Part shown: piece by piece, positions 5,064 through 5,764 of the stretch | How positions within the stretch are numbered: the first letter of the stretch is position 1 | Layout: each line of letters starts with the position of its first letter | NCBI GenBank assembly: GCA_030641695.1 | Contig: DAOWGY010000114.1 | Span: 1 to 5,764 of the forward strand | From: Gammaproteobacteria bacterium | GTDB lineage: Bacteria; Pseudomonadota; Gammaproteobacteria; Steroidobacterales; Woeseiaceae | Reading direction: 5' to 3' | DNA length: 5,764 bases | The notes under the pieces: generated by a model | Databases searched by the model: none | Told to the model about the DNA's origin: nothing | Seen by the model: the letters and a program-made list of their open reading frames with translations, nothing else | Made by a program: the position numbers and the translations under genes

Positions 5064-5764
5064 ATGACGTTTCGTCTGGGAGTTGATGTTGGCGGTACAT
5101 TCACCGATCTGTTGCTGGTCGATGAATCGTCCGGCCAGACTTACATGGCCAAGGTACTGTCGACGCCGGAAGACTCATCGATTGGCGTGCTGAACGGTGT
5201 CGATCGCATTTGCGATGAATCGGACATCGATGCAAAACAGGTAACCCAGGTGATGCACGGCACGACGGTTGCGACCAACGCCGTTATCACGCGCAAAGGT
5301 GCGCGAGTCGGCTTGATTACCACAAAGGGCTACCGGCAGGTGCTGCAAGTGGCGCGATCGTTCTGCCCGGGCGGCCTTGGTGGCTGGGTAAGCTACGTAA
5401 AGGCCCCATTGATGGCGCCGCTGGAACTGACGATTGAGGCCGATGAGCGCATGGACGCGGAAGGCAACGTCGTCAAACCTCTCGACTCAGCCGCCCTGCG
5501 TAAGGACCTCGAGTTACTGCACGACAAGGGAGAGGTAGAAGCGCTGACCATCTGCCTGATGAATTCCTACGTCAACGGTGCGCACGAAATCGAGGTACAG
5601 CAAATCGCACAGGACGTGTTCGGCGGAATCCCTATTTCGATTTCGAGCACGGTGGTGCCCGAAATGCAGGAATATGAACGGACCGAAACGACCGTCGTCA
5701 ATTCCTACGTGCGGCCGCAGGTGTCGAAGTACGTTCAAAACCTGCAGAGTTCGCTCGAAGAACG
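5064..5764 (+). CDS. Hydantoinase/oxoprolinase family subunit A (HyuA / acetone carboxylase beta-like), N-terminal part
   Basis: Partial gene; 233 complete codons are present and the frame is open to the right edge. The family's full length is usually near 700 residues, so about a third is seen. It opens with MTFRLGVDVGGTFTDLLLVD (1-20), the ASKHA-type phosphate-binding loop of the hydantoinase A N-terminal domain. Then come VMHGTTVATNAVITRKGARVGLITTKGY (63-90), APLMAPLELTIEADERMDAEG (114-134), LTICLMNSYVNGAHE (161-175) and SSTVVPEMQEYERTETTVVNSYV (194-216), all in family order. Members use ATP to open cyclic amides (hydantoins, 5-oxoproline, caprolactam) or to activate ketones or aromatics for carboxylation, normally with a HyuB-type partner, which would be expected downstream. 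It starts 16 bases after the CoA-transferase stop, so the two are co-transcribed. The family is clear; lactamase versus carboxylase is not. Confidence 0.94.
   Translation, partial: MTFRLGVDVGGTFTDLLLVDESSGQTYMAKVLSTPEDSSIGVLNGVDRICDESDIDAKQVTQVMHGTTVATNAVITRKGARVGLITTKGYRQVLQVARSFCPGGLGGWVSYVKAPLMAPLELTIEADERMDAEGNVVKPLDSAALRKDLELLHDKGEVEALTICLMNSYVNGAHEIEVQQIAQDVFGGIPISISSTVVPEMQEYERTETTVVNSYVRPQVSKYVQNLQSSLEE

Noticed and set aside
1..5764. A single pathway linking the racemase-family gene with the CoA-transferase/HyuA operon
   Set aside because: The two are on opposite strands, more than 3 kb apart, and separated by rhomboid, glycosyltransferase and DUF4124 genes. Nothing in the sequence ties them together.
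1..5764. Mobile element, defence system, CRISPR array or RNA gene
   Set aside because: No transposase, integrase, terminal repeats, repeat-spacer pattern or structured RNA was seen on either strand; the genes are housekeeping-like or catabolic.

Overview
The window looks like chromosomal DNA from a moderately GC-rich gammaproteobacterium, probably a free-living heterotroph. The main pointers are a small exported DUF4124 protein (a family found mostly in gammaproteobacteria), ordinary Shine-Dalgarno and sigma70-like signals, and catabolic genes for amino-acid or carboxylic-acid compounds. The genus cannot be read from the sequence. There is no tRNA, rRNA, CRISPR array, transposase or integrase.

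Layout. (1) 1-571, minus strand: N-terminal 190 residues of a proline racemase-family enzyme (hydroxyproline epimerase / trans-3-hydroxyproline dehydratase group), running off the left edge. (2) 572-627: a 56-bp divergent intergenic region. (3) 628-1404, plus: a complete rhomboid intramembrane serine protease with its catalytic Ser and His. (4) 1405-1478: a short gap with an interrupted inverted repeat. (5) 1479-3167, plus: a polytopic GT-C/GT39-like membrane glycosyltransferase, visibly less GC-rich than its neighbours. (6) 3255-3740, plus: a secreted DUF4124 protein with two tandem copies of the domain's core motif, ending in a stem-loop. (7) An AT-rich patch around 3785-3840 with a good sigma70-type promoter candidate. 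(8) 3845-5047, plus: a CaiB/BaiF class III CoA-transferase. (9) 5064-5764, plus: the N-terminal 233 residues of a HyuA-type hydantoinase/oxoprolinase (acetone carboxylase-like) subunit, cut by the right edge.

How they fit together. The last two genes are 16 bp apart, and the second has a strong ribosome binding site, so they form an operon that probably continues with a HyuB-type subunit outside the window. Together they suggest ATP-dependent carboxylation or cyclic-amide opening of a small molecule, combined with CoA activation of a carboxylic acid. The racemase-family gene at the other end is also catabolic, but is divergently transcribed and separated by unrelated membrane and envelope genes, so a shared pathway is not shown. 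Rhomboid, glycosyltransferase and DUF4124 protein are envelope-associated but otherwise have no clear common role. All families are known; the unsettled points are the substrate of the CoA-transferase/HyuA pair, the Ser-for-Cys active site of the racemase homologue, and the double DUF4124 motif.
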